Of a stretch of 64,000 nucleotides of DNA, positions 17,933 through 26,404 are shown one piece after another. This DNA comes from DATMNI01 sp035570275 (GTDB lineage Bacteria > Acidobacteriota > Terriglobia > Bryobacterales > Bryobacteraceae). The notes under the pieces are model-generated. The model saw nothing but the letters and a program-made list of their open reading frames with translations, made no database searches and was not told the origin of the DNA. Location of the stretch: contig DATMNI010000148.1 in assembly GCA_035570275.1 (NCBI GenBank), forward strand, positions 1 through 64,000, written 5' to 3'. Position 1 is the first letter of the stretch. The number at the start of each line of letters is the position of its first letter. A program made the position numbers and the translations under genes.

Positions 17933-18940
17933 TCAATACGTCAGCCACCCAGCCTCCTTGTAACAGGCCAAGGTCTCGGCCAAGCCGTTTTCCAGCGACG
18001 TGGGCGCCTGAAATCCTAGCTCGCGGGCGGCGCGGCCCACATCGCAGGTCCAGAACTTGCACTGCGCTTCCGCCACTTTTTCGCGCGACACTATGCCTGG
18101 CTTTCGGGTGATACGCGACCAGATTTCCGCGCCCCAGCCAGCCACGTGGGCGATGGCCGCCGGTACCTCCAGCACCCGCGGAGTCCGGTTCATGATGCGC
18201 GCCGCCGCGGCCCCAAACTGGCTCCAGGAGACTGGTTTGGCGTGCGCCAGAAAGTAGGTGCGGCCACGCGCACCGTTGATCTGCTGCAGACCGGTGCTGC
18301 CGGCCGCGGTAATCAACCCTTCCACCAGATCCTCGACGTAGATGGCGCTGAACCACCGCTCGCCGCCCCCAAGCCGAAGCACGAAACCCTTGGAGATCGA
18401 TTTCAACAAGGGGAATACGTCCGTATCGCCGGGACCGTAGACCACCGGCGGCCTGACGATCACCGCATCCGGCGCCAGTTCCTGCACCGCGCGCTCCGCT
18501 TCCAGTTTGGATTTGCCGTAGTGCGAAAGCGGGTGAGGTTCGGCATCCTCGGCGATGGGCTTGCCGTCCAGGCTCGGGCCCACGGCCGCCAGCGAACTCA
18601 CATGCACCAGGCGCGGCCCGCGGCCTGCCAGCCCGCCTGCCAGCGCTGCTGCCAGCGCTCCTAACAGGTTGCGCGTGGCGAGCGCATTTCCGGCATAGTA
18701 ATCCGCGGGCGCAAGCGCCTTGGTGACGCCGGCCAGGTGAATCACCGTATCGGTACCGCGTAAAGCCTCCGGCAGGCCTTCACCGGAGATGAGGTTGCCG
18801 TAGACTGCTTCCACGCCGGAAGGCAGGTTTCGGGGGCTGGCCTGGCGGCGCACCAGGCAACGCACCGCCTGGCCTGAGGCGGCGAGGCGCCTCACCAAAT
18901 GCGCACCGATGAAGCCGGTACCGCCGGTGACCAGAATCAT
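17933..18940 (-). CDS. NAD-dependent epimerase/dehydratase, candidate ceramide reductase (CerR-like)
   Basis: 335 residues, extended short-chain dehydrogenase. Rossmann motif VTGGTGFIGAHLVRRL (4-19), catalytic Ser 115/116 (VHVSSLAAVGP), Tyr 141 and Lys 145 (HYGKSKLEAE), then VIVRPPVVYGPGD. In Caulobacter, CerR of this family reduces the keto group of N-acyl-3-ketosphinganine after acylation. The neighbouring spt, bCerS-like and PAP2-like genes support that role; on sequence alone it could be another sugar or steroid-type epimerase. It overlaps the DUF3047 gene upstream by 4 bp. A GC-rich internal duplication lies at residues 95-108 (ALAAALAGGLAG). Confidence 0.75.
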   Translation of the reverse strand: MILVTGGTGFIGAHLVRRLAASGQAVRCLVRRQASPRNLPSGVEAVYGNLISGEGLPEALRGTDTVIHLAGVTKALAPADYYAGNALATRNLLGALAAALAGGLAGRGPRLVHVSSLAAVGPSLDGKPIAEDAEPHPLSHYGKSKLEAERAVQELAPDAVIVRPPVVYGPGDTDVFPLLKSISKGFVLRLGGGERWFSAIYVEDLVEGLITAAGSTGLQQINGARGRTYFLAHAKPVSWSQFGAAAARIMNRTPRVLEVPAAIAHVAGWGAEIWSRITRKPGIVSREKVAEAQCKFWTCDVGRAARELGFQAPTSLENGLAETLACYKEAGWLTY

Positions 18941-19587
18941 TCCTGCGGGACGTTACGGAAAGCCACTTCGCCGAAGTAGCTCTCGGCCGTCGTGCCGGTG
19001 TGTTGAGAATTAATCTGGATGCGCAGGCCCTTGACGCGCGGGGCAGGCTTGCCGTAAGCCCGCTGGTAGTCGGCAGCCACATTGCGGCTTTCCCCAAGCC
19101 AGTGGTTGGTCTGGCTGACGCCCGACTCGCAGACCACCGCAAACACATGCAGCAGCGGGAGGTTGCTGGCACTCTGTTCGGAGCCCTTGGGGGCGCTGGT
19201 GTCCCAGATGTAGGAGAGGATCCGCCGGTCAGCGAAACCCACCAGCACCTGTGCCGCCTGGTCATCCGTGCTCATATGACGAAAGTCGCCGCCAGCCGGA
19301 AGCTGCGCCACGTTCCAACGCCAGGTCAGAAACGGCATTTGGGACGGGTCCACGTCCACGCTGTGCTCCAGCGCGAAGGAGGAGCGCACGCACTTGAGGT
19401 GCAGGCAGGAATCGCTTTGACCGCAGACGGAGATCTCCGGTTTGCCGTGGTTCACCTTAATTTGCCAGTCGGATGGCAACCGTCCCGCACCCCAGTTCGC
19501 AGTGTTCAACACGATGAAAGCCAACTGGGAAGTGCGCGCCTGAAAAACGATGAAGAGGACGGTGCAACCAAGCACAAACTTTTTCAA
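18937..19587 (-). CDS. Secreted DUF3047 protein
   Basis: 216 residues with a signal segment (FVLGCTVLFIVFQA). The core matches DUF3047: LPSDWQIKVNHGKPEISV, the central PFLTWRWNVAQLPAGGD with DDQAAQVLVGF, and AADYQRAYGKPAPRVKGLRIQINSQ. The fold resembles a carbohydrate-binding beta sandwich, and function is unknown. The start is TTG with GGAGAAG six bases upstream. It is the first gene of the minus-strand cluster and is coupled by ATGA overlap to the CerR-like gene, so it may act with envelope lipid made by the cluster. Confidence 0.78.
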   Translation of the reverse strand: MKKFVLGCTVLFIVFQARTSQLAFIVLNTANWGAGRLPSDWQIKVNHGKPEISVCGQSDSCLHLKCVRSSFALEHSVDVDPSQMPFLTWRWNVAQLPAGGDFRHMSTDDQAAQVLVGFADRRILSYIWDTSAPKGSEQSASNLPLLHVFAVVCESGVSQTNHWLGESRNVAADYQRAYGKPAPRVKGLRIQINSQHTGTTAESYFGEVAFRNVPQE

Positions 19588-19938
19588 ATAAACTTCTCCG
19601 GGCCTTGCCGACGAACGCTCACATTAAATATCTCATGAATGCAGGGCGATTCGCCATACGGGGGCATTAAATTAAACTGTTAAAATCTGGCACACTCCTG
19701 CCAGCATCGGCCTTCTTTCGATCTGGCTGGATTCGCCGGCCCGCAGCCGTGACCGCCGCTTGACACGGAGTTGGCGGTTGTCTTTCCTTTTGCGGTCATG
19801 GTAAAAATGAGTCAGCGCGAGGGGCGCATCCAGTCCGCGGAAAGGGCCGTGCCCACCCACCCAAGCAAACCGAAGGTTACGAACCTTCTTTCAGCCTGAT
19901 TCGTGCGGACTCCAGGCACGCAGTGAAAGGAGATTCGA
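19588..19938. other. Divergent intergenic region
   Basis: About 350 bp between the DUF3047 gene (leftward) and the ankyrin gene (rightward). An AT-rich patch near 19663-19690 (GGGGCATTAAATTAAACTG) is the best promoter candidate for the ceramide cluster. No gene is visible; short open frames here have poor composition. Confidence 0.35.
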
Positions 19939-21279
19939 ATGTCCGACGCACTTCCCCTTCCGCCTAGTCCCAACCTCGAGCAATACAAGAAGCTCGCCAA
20001 AGACTTTCAACGTGCCTGCCAGTCGAGCGACCCGCGTGCAGTCCGCGACTGGGCCGCGCGCTGGGCAGAAACAATCGCCCGGCTGCAAGGCCTGGAGATT
20101 ACGCCCCAAGTCCGACGACGGATCGAGGGCGAAACCGAACGGATCGAGCATCACTGGCGCAAGTTCAACGAGACCAACGAACGCGCCGCGCGTGGCACGC
20201 TGGCCGACGCGCAGTTCTTCGTCGCGCGCGGGCATGGCTTCGCGAGCTGGCCGAAGTTCATCAAGCACCTGGAGGCGATAACGCGCGCCAATTCACCGGT
20301 CTCGAAGTTCGAAGAGGCAGTGGACTCTATCGTCAGCGGCGACCTGGCCGGGCTTGCGAAACTGCTGACCGGGAATCCGGACCTTGTGCGCGCCCGGTCG
20401 ACCCGTGAACATCGCTCGACGCTGCTCCATTATGTCTCGGCGAACGGCGTCGAAGACTTCCGCCAGAAGACGCCGAAAAACATTGTCGAGATCGCGAAGC
20501 TGCTGCTGACAGCCGGCGCAGATGTGAATGCGGAGTCAGATGCGTATGGCGGCCGGTCGACAACGCTCGGATTGACGGCGACCAGTTGCCATCCGCAAAA
20601 CGCCGGCGTGCAGCTCCCGCTAATGGAGTTGCTGATCGGCCGCGGCGCCATCATCGACGGCGAAGATGGAGGCAGCGCGGTCAATGGCTGCCTCCACAAC
20701 GGGCGCGGGGAGGCGGCCGAGTTTCTGGCGACTCGCGGCGCTCGGTTAGACCTGGAAGGAGCGGCTGGAGTCGGGCGGCTCGACGTCGTCAAAAGCTTTT
20801 TTAAGGAGGATGGCAGCCTGCAGCCGCCTGCGATGCCAGAACAAATGAGGGACGGATTCGCCTGGGCCTGTGAATTCGGACGAACCAGCGTTGTCGATTT
20901 CCTGTTGCAACGCGGAATGAAGGTGGACGCGAAGCTCAGCGGAGTGACCGGCTTGCATTGGGCAGCGTACGCGGGATACGTCGTCACCGTCAAGCTATTA
21001 CTCGATCGCGGTGCGCCAATCGACGTGAAGGACGAACGTTATGGTGGTACACCCTTGCAGTGGGCGCTGTATGGTTGGGGCGCCCCGGAGCGCGGACAGT
21101 CAATACCGATCCAGGGCGGATCATCCGACTACGAAGTGGTCGCGCTTCTGGTGCGGGCAGGCGCAAAACTGGACCCGGAGTGGTATCAGGACAATGAAGA
21201 TCGGCGACGCGCCGCGGAGAGAATTCGGTCCGACCCGCGGATGCTGGCGGCGCTCAGAGGCGAGATGCCCGAAACCTGA
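19939..21279 (+). CDS. Ankyrin-repeat protein
   Basis: 446 residues. Residues 1-120 hold a helical region with LPPSPNLEQYKKLAKDFQRA and RGTLADAQFFVARGHGFASWPKF, common in acidobacterial and planctomycete ankyrin proteins. From about 130, ankyrin units follow: TLLHYVSANGVEDFRQ.., IAKLLLTAGADVNAES, LMELLIGRGAIID, VVDFLLQRGMKVDAKLSGVTGLHWAAYAGYVVTVKLLLDRGAPID and GGTPLQWALYGW. AAGGAG precedes the ATG. Likely cytosolic protein-protein interaction; partner unknown. Confidence 0.9.
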   Translation: MSDALPLPPSPNLEQYKKLAKDFQRACQSSDPRAVRDWAARWAETIARLQGLEITPQVRRRIEGETERIEHHWRKFNETNERAARGTLADAQFFVARGHGFASWPKFIKHLEAITRANSPVSKFEEAVDSIVSGDLAGLAKLLTGNPDLVRARSTREHRSTLLHYVSANGVEDFRQKTPKNIVEIAKLLLTAGADVNAESDAYGGRSTTLGLTATSCHPQNAGVQLPLMELLIGRGAIIDGEDGGSAVNGCLHNGRGEAAEFLATRGARLDLEGAAGVGRLDVVKSFFKEDGSLQPPAMPEQMRDGFAWACEFGRTSVVDFLLQRGMKVDAKLSGVTGLHWAAYAGYVVTVKLLLDRGAPIDVKDERYGGTPLQWALYGWGAPERGQSIPIQGGSSDYEVVALLVRAGAKLDPEWYQDNEDRRRAAERIRSDPRMLAALRGEMPET

Positions 21280-21295
21280 CTAGCCGCCCACGTGC

Positions 21296-23182
21296 CTACG
21301 CCCCGGCCTGCCGCGGATTGGTGGCGCGGTTTCCGGCCGGGCGATTGTCCCCCGTGGCCAGGAGGTAGCCGGCGTCCCGCAAGGCGCGACGGAACGCCGC
21401 CTCCGAGGATGCGGTCACCACCAGGTGCCGTTCCCCGGCGCGCATGCAGTGCTTACGGGTCCGCGGGTCATTGGCGATCAGCCCGGCCAGCGCAGGGTCG
21501 GCGCACTCAACCAGGCGGGCAAGCCCCCGGTCGTAGACTTGGGTGATTCGATCGGCGACGTCATCGAGCAAATGCGTGGCCGTGTCGGGGAGTGCCGCGC
21601 CGCTTCGTGCCGCCAGGAATGCGCGGATTTCCTCCACCTGCCTGCCCTCCTCGATGGCGGCCAGCAGTTTGCCGGTCTCCAGACGCCAGACAAGGTCCGA
21701 AACGGGGGTAGCGTAGGCATTGAGGGCCAGGCGGTCGCTCTGCTCAAGATCTGAACTGGTAGCCGCGATCTCCAGGTTCGGCTGTATCCGAAGCACCGCC
21801 CTCACCTCCACGGGCGCCGGCTGGTAGTCCGTTTCCACACCCAGGCAATGGGCTCCGAGCGGCGTGAGCCGGAAGTACATCAGGCCGTCATAGCGGCTGA
21901 AAAACGGCAGATCGTCGGTTCCCCACAACCCGCGGAAGTCGCGGCGAGCCCCGGCGGGCGGGATCAGCGCGACATCGATCACACCGAGCGTGGCCGCGTA
22001 CTCCAGCAGCAGGCTCAGAATGTAGCGCGGGGTGAGAATGGCCGCGCTGCCGTCATAACCGAGCGAGCCGTACTGCAGCTCGCCGATGTACAGGTTCCAG
22101 GCATCGCGGGTCACCTCGAAGTCATTGCCCGTGGCTTGCATGTACCGGAAGAACTCTTCGGTGGCGATCCATCCGCCGGGCGGGCACTCGGCAAGGCTGT
22201 CGGCAACCGCCTCCCGCCGCCCGGATACAGCCGTGAGCCCGCGCTTTCCCTTGCCGGTTTGACCCTTGACACACTCCACGCGCGCCAGTTCGTCAAGAAT
22301 GGTGGTGTCCATCCACTTCGTCCATAGCGTGCGGATGGTCCCGGCGGCCGGTTCGGAGAGCGCCTTTCGGCCCGCCTTGGTGAGTTGCAAACGAGTCCCC
22401 GAGAGTTGGGCGAGCCCTCCGGCCTGAATGAGCAGCGGCCAGGCGAAGGCGCGGATGGGTCCGCTGTTCTCGTCGTACCACTTGTCCTTTACCGGCGCCT
22501 GCGGGTAGTAGTCGCCGCCATCCAGGATTGCTGTGATGGCATCGACGGTGGATGCCGACGGTCGGCGCGTCTTGTCGCTCACCGCCACCTTTCCCGCATC
22601 GACAAGACGCAGGACCGAGAGCAGTTCCCGCTGCGCCACTCGCTCCGTCTCATGCAAGGCGAGAGGCACTTCCTCGGTTCCCGTCTCACGGGTTCGCTGC
22701 TCCTCATTCCACCGCACGAACGGGCGCTCGTAGACGGCCGGTAGCCGATCGAGCGCGCCGACGGTCGTCTGGCGCGGCGCCGGAACGAACTTCAGGAGCC
22801 GCGCTTTGAGATCGGCCGGCATCGCGTTCTTATAGAAAAAGAAGCACAGTGCCGACGGCTTGCGGCTGGAGCGGTACTCGCCGCCCGAACCCCGGTCCGG
22901 ATCCCGGCCGTACTTGGCGCGGAACAGCCCGGCCTCGAACTGCGGCGAGGACGAATGGACAGCCTCGGCTACGGCCGCGCGCTGCAACTCATCCAGGCCT
23001 TCCCAGACCTCCCGCAACCGCTCCCCGGCGAGGTGCTGGACGATGAGCGCGGCGATGTCCTCCTTCCTGCCTGGCACTTTCTGCCCGGTCAGCGCCGCCA
23101 GCTTCTTGAGTTCATCCACTGTCATGGAATCGAGCCCAATTTTCAGAGTGGGTATTCCGTCTTCGTCGAAGTGGTTGTTCAT
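21296..23182 (-). CDS. SAP-domain protein with Helicase_C_3-like region
   Basis: 628 residues from the ATG at 23182. Near the N-terminus (about 20-50) TVDELKKLAALTGQKVPGRKEDIAALIVQHL fits a SAP-type DNA-binding helix pair. The C-terminal third, LRIQPNLEIAATSSDLEQSDRLALNAYATPVSDLVWRLETGKL, followed by AAIEEGRQVEEIRAFLAARSGAALPDTATHLLDDV, fits the XPB/Ssl2-like helicase-associated domain (Helicase_C_3). No helicase motifs (Walker A, DEAH) are present, and no helicase gene is adjacent. A DNA-related role is likely but unproven. It is convergent with the ankyrin gene, 16 bp away. Confidence 0.72.
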   Translation of the reverse strand: MNNHFDEDGIPTLKIGLDSMTVDELKKLAALTGQKVPGRKEDIAALIVQHLAGERLREVWEGLDELQRAAVAEAVHSSSPQFEAGLFRAKYGRDPDRGSGGEYRSSRKPSALCFFFYKNAMPADLKARLLKFVPAPRQTTVGALDRLPAVYERPFVRWNEEQRTRETGTEEVPLALHETERVAQRELLSVLRLVDAGKVAVSDKTRRPSASTVDAITAILDGGDYYPQAPVKDKWYDENSGPIRAFAWPLLIQAGGLAQLSGTRLQLTKAGRKALSEPAAGTIRTLWTKWMDTTILDELARVECVKGQTGKGKRGLTAVSGRREAVADSLAECPPGGWIATEEFFRYMQATGNDFEVTRDAWNLYIGELQYGSLGYDGSAAILTPRYILSLLLEYAATLGVIDVALIPPAGARRDFRGLWGTDDLPFFSRYDGLMYFRLTPLGAHCLGVETDYQPAPVEVRAVLRIQPNLEIAATSSDLEQSDRLALNAYATPVSDLVWRLETGKLLAAIEEGRQVEEIRAFLAARSGAALPDTATHLLDDVADRITQVYDRGLARLVECADPALAGLIANDPRTRKHCMRAGERHLVVTASSEAAFRRALRDAGYLLATGDNRPAGNRATNPRQAGA

Positions 23183-23276
23183 GCTGTTCCGATGGCTGGC
23201 CGCGTGGCCCAATTTGCTCCTGTTATTCTCGCACGGCTTCGGCACATCATCGCGCGCCAACATCGGCCCGCGGGTT

Positions 23277-24206
23277 TCACTTCAGCCACTTCAAAAACAC
23301 CGGCAGCGAGTGTAACTGATCGACATGGTCCGGCGCTGAGTTCCCCGCGTAGCCAATCAACAGAAACCTGCCCGCCCTCACCTCGCTGAGCTGCTGCAAG
23401 CCCATCGGCCCCCAATTCAACACCGCCCGGCGCGCCAGGCCCAGTTGCGCCACAACGTAATCGGCGGTCTCGGTGGTGCTGGCGAAGGTTCCGGGAAAGA
23501 TCTCCGAGTGCGTTACTATCGCGCGTTTTCGCAGTGCCATGGCGTCGCGCCCCAACTTTAGCCAGATCTGGAGATTGTCCGCGTCGATGCTGGATTCGAG
23601 CGGCCCCGGCTTCCCGTCCACGTAGCCGGTATGTATGCCATCGATCAGCAACACCCCGTCCACCCGCCGGTACGATTCCGGTGTATTCAGAATCTGGCGA
23701 ATCGCGCCGCATCCCGCGCTCCAGCTGCCCAGCATGACACGGCCAAACCGGGCCCCCGCTTTGGACTCGGCGTCACGCAGTAACCCCAGGAACCTTTGCG
23801 GGTCATCGAACAATTGCGCGTAGGCTGCCGAACCGGACCCCGCCTGCACGCTCACCACCGCCACATGGTTAAGCGCAGCCGCCACCTCCGGAAGCCACGT
23901 CCCGCCATGGAAGAAGAACAGAATCGCCGGGCGTTTGGTCAGCCGCGGGAGTTTGTCCGGCCCCCCGCGTTTGTCCAGCGCCAGGTGTTTGTCCAGCGCC
24001 AGGCTTTTGTCCAACCCCAACCCGGCGGGCAGAAAAAGCGTGCCCAAGTCCAGCTTCTCGCGCCGGCCGGGTGGAGATTGTTCCACCAGCCGCCGGTGGG
24101 CACGCGTGTGCTCCACCATGGGCGATGGGTTTTGGGCCTGCTGGCCATTCACGGTGGAGAGAGCCACGGTGCAGATTGCCAGCGCGCAGATCAGCAGCCG
24201 GCGCAT
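23277..24206 (-). CDS. Secreted alpha/beta-hydrolase-like protein
   Basis: 309 residues with a signal peptide (LLICALAICTVALSTVNG). FFFHGGTW is the oxyanion-type strand of an alpha/beta hydrolase and MLGSWSAGCG holds a GxSxG nucleophile elbow; LLIDGIHTGY and a late His (APDHVDQLHS) could complete the triad. Substrate unknown. Between residues 65 and 80 LDKSLALDKHLALDK is a short tandem duplication, a probable linker expansion. The permease gene starts the same strand downstream after 9 bases of spacing, which allows co-transcription. Confidence 0.65.
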   Translation of the reverse strand: MRRLLICALAICTVALSTVNGQQAQNPSPMVEHTRAHRRLVEQSPPGRREKLDLGTLFLPAGLGLDKSLALDKHLALDKRGGPDKLPRLTKRPAILFFFHGGTWLPEVAAALNHVAVVSVQAGSGSAAYAQLFDDPQRFLGLLRDAESKAGARFGRVMLGSWSAGCGAIRQILNTPESYRRVDGVLLIDGIHTGYVDGKPGPLESSIDADNLQIWLKLGRDAMALRKRAIVTHSEIFPGTFASTTETADYVVAQLGLARRAVLNWGPMGLQQLSEVRAGRFLLIGYAGNSAPDHVDQLHSLPVFLKWLK

Positions 24207-24215
24207 GAACCGGAA

Positions 24216-25841
24216 TCAGCGCTTGCCGGCAGCCTGATTGTCCAGCCGGTTGTCCCGCTCGGTGTCCAGCGCCAGACGGCTGTGATGCCTGCCGTAACCG
24301 AAGTACACCACCAGGCCAATCGCCAGCCAAATGAACAGCCGCGCCCAGTTGATCCACCCCAGTTTGTACATCATGTAGCCGTTGAAGGCGATGCCGAGTA
24401 TCGGCACCACCGGCATCCAGGGTGTGCGAAAAGGCCGCGCCTGGCCAGGGTTGGTCTTGCGCAGGATCATGATGGCGACGCACACGATGACGAAGGCCAG
24501 CAGCGTCCCGATATTCACCATTCTCCCGATATCGTCGATTGGTGTGATGCTGCCCACAATGGCAGCCACCAGCCCGACCAGGATGGTATTCTTCCAGGGC
24601 GTCCGGAACTTGGGATGAATGGCGGCAAAGAACTTCCGGGGCAGCAGCCCGTCATTGGCCATGGCATAGAGCACGCGCGTCTGCCCCAACAGCATGACCA
24701 GCATCACGCTGGTGAGCCCGGCCAGCGCGCCCACCGTAATGATGTGCGATGCCGTGGTCAGCCCGCGGTCCAGAAACGCCCGCGCAATCGGCGCTTCGAT
24801 GTTGATCTCCTGCCACGGCACCATTCCGGTGAGCACGCAAGCCACCAGAATATAAAGCGTGGTGCACGCCACCAGCGATGCAATGATGCCGATCGGCAAG
24901 TCCCTTTGCGGGTTCTTGGCCTCCTGCGCGGTGGTGGAAACGGCGTCGAATCCGATATACGCAAAGAAAATGTAGGCCGCTCCCGCGCCTATGCCCGACA
25001 CTCCCATGGGGGCGAAGGAATGCCAGTCGTGTCCCCAATTCGCCGTGTTGACATAGGTGATTCCCACGCCAATGACGAACAACACCACCGCCACCTTGAC
25101 CACCACGATGGTGGCGTTGAAGCGGGCGCTCTCCTTGATCCCGATCACCAGAATCGCCGTAATGACCAGGGCGATAATGAATGCCGGCAGATTGAAACCG
25201 AATTCCACTCCGAAGACCGTCGGCGCGTCCAGCAACTCCCTGGCCCGCTGCGCCAGTTCCGCCGAGTGCGCCCCCGTGATGTCCATCACCTTCTGGAGGA
25301 ATGCCTGCGTGCCCGGCACCAGGCTCGAATCCGCGGCCTGCGCCATTTGCCGGGCCACGATATTCTCCGCGGTCTTCAGCGCGGTCCAATGATCGTATGC
25401 CAGCCACAGCGGCATTCTGATGTGGAATATGTTCAGCAGCTCGATGAAGTGGTTTGACCAGCCGGAGGAGACCGTGCTGGCGCCCATGGCGTATTCAAGA
25501 GTCAAATCCCAACCGATGATCCAGGCGAACAGTTCGCCCAGCGTGGCGTAGGCATAGGTGTAGGCGCTTCCCGCCAGCGGGATCATGGCGGCGAATTCGG
25601 CATAGCAGAGACCGGCGAACGCACAGCCCAAACCGGACACTACAAACGACAGCATCAGCCCCGGCCCGGCGTAGTGCGCGCCCAGCCCCGACAGCACGAA
25701 GATGCCGGCGCCGATGATGGCGCCCACTCCCAGGGCGGTCAGTTGAAACGGCCCCAGCGTCCGTTTCAGGCTGTGCTCGCCTTGCTCCTCGGCCTCCTTC
25801 ACCAGCCGGTCCATCGATTTCGTCGCAAAAAGGCTATTCAT
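24216..25841 (-). CDS. APC-family amino acid permease
   Basis: 541 residues with about 12 membrane segments. After a cytosolic start (SLKRTLGPFQLTALGVGAIIGAGIFVLSG) the GAIIGAGIF motif marks TM1 of the amino acid-polyamine-organocation superfamily; AGLCYAEFAAMIPLAGSAYTYAY and FFAYIGFDAVSTTAQEAKNPQRDLPIGI are the cationic amino acid transporter (CAT)-type signatures. It would import amino acids with protons. Residues 160-210 form an unusually long loop. Start ATG at 25841; the nearest purine-rich site lies about 11 bases upstream. Confidence 0.92.
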   Translation of the reverse strand: MNSLFATKSMDRLVKEAEEQGEHSLKRTLGPFQLTALGVGAIIGAGIFVLSGLGAHYAGPGLMLSFVVSGLGCAFAGLCYAEFAAMIPLAGSAYTYAYATLGELFAWIIGWDLTLEYAMGASTVSSGWSNHFIELLNIFHIRMPLWLAYDHWTALKTAENIVARQMAQAADSSLVPGTQAFLQKVMDITGAHSAELAQRARELLDAPTVFGVEFGFNLPAFIIALVITAILVIGIKESARFNATIVVVKVAVVLFVIGVGITYVNTANWGHDWHSFAPMGVSGIGAGAAYIFFAYIGFDAVSTTAQEAKNPQRDLPIGIIASLVACTTLYILVACVLTGMVPWQEINIEAPIARAFLDRGLTTASHIITVGALAGLTSVMLVMLLGQTRVLYAMANDGLLPRKFFAAIHPKFRTPWKNTILVGLVAAIVGSITPIDDIGRMVNIGTLLAFVIVCVAIMILRKTNPGQARPFRTPWMPVVPILGIAFNGYMMYKLGWINWARLFIWLAIGLVVYFGYGRHHSRLALDTERDNRLDNQAAGKR

Positions 25842-25902
25842 ATGATCGCGTTCCCTCGCCCCGCGTAGTTTGACCGCAACGATAGCATAATCGAGCAGCC
25901 CT

Positions 25903-25980
25903 TGTGGGGCAGGTTGCCAACCTGCGGCGGATTGGCAATCCGCCCGCCGGGAGTTGGCGCGCAGCCGAAGTTCCAGGCTG
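25903..25980. repeat. REP-like family B, copy 2
   Basis: GGGGCAGGTTGCCAACCTGC and GCGGATTGGCAATCCGC hairpins followed by CGCCCGCCGGGAGTTGGCGC, nearly the same as 17342-17405. It lies between the permease start and the Ig-like pseudogene. Confidence 0.7.
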
Positions 25981-25989
25981 GAAGTGCAA

Positions 25990-26404
25990 TTCGATGGCAG
26001 ACCGCGGCGACGCTGGCGGGGCGAGAGGCGTGCAGTATGCCTTTGCCAACTGGTCCGACGGCGGATCGGCGTCCCACGCCATCACGATTCCCGCGACGGC
26101 AACCACCTATGCAGCCAACTTCAACCCGCAGTACTTGCTGACGACGGCGGGGAATCCGCCTGCCGGGGCTCTGTGGTCCCGGGAGCGGTTGGTATAGTAA
26201 CGGTGCGGCGGTAGCCGTCGGAATCGGCATTAACGCCGGGTATGTGTTCCCCGGCTTCAGTAATGGCTTGAGCGGGACGCCCGCGCCGCAGAGCTTGACG
26301 ATGAATGCACCGGTAAGCGTGACGGCACATCTCGCGCCGGATTTCACGATCGGGCCGTCGCCATGCCGGTTGCCGTGCGGATTTACGGCGAGTTTCAACC
26401 CATG
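25990..26404 (+). pseudogene. Fragment of a large Ig-like repeat (adhesin-type) protein, frameshifted
   Basis: Frame 1 reads FANWSDGGSASHAITIPATATTYAANFNPQYLLTTAGNPPAG, a pattern seen in large secreted acidobacterial Ig-like proteins. Near 26170 the match moves to another frame: GSGWYSNGAAVAVGIGINAGYVF and FSNGLSGTPAPQSLTMNAPVSVTAHLAPDFT. No start or signal peptide is present and the 5' end runs into a REP-like repeat. It is the remnant of a much longer gene. Confidence 0.65.

Noticed and set aside
17140..18111. Plus-strand open frame of over 300 codons across the 105-bp repeats
   Set aside because: It is open because the unit length is a multiple of three, it runs antisense through the end of the CerR-like gene, and it has no domain or ribosome binding site.
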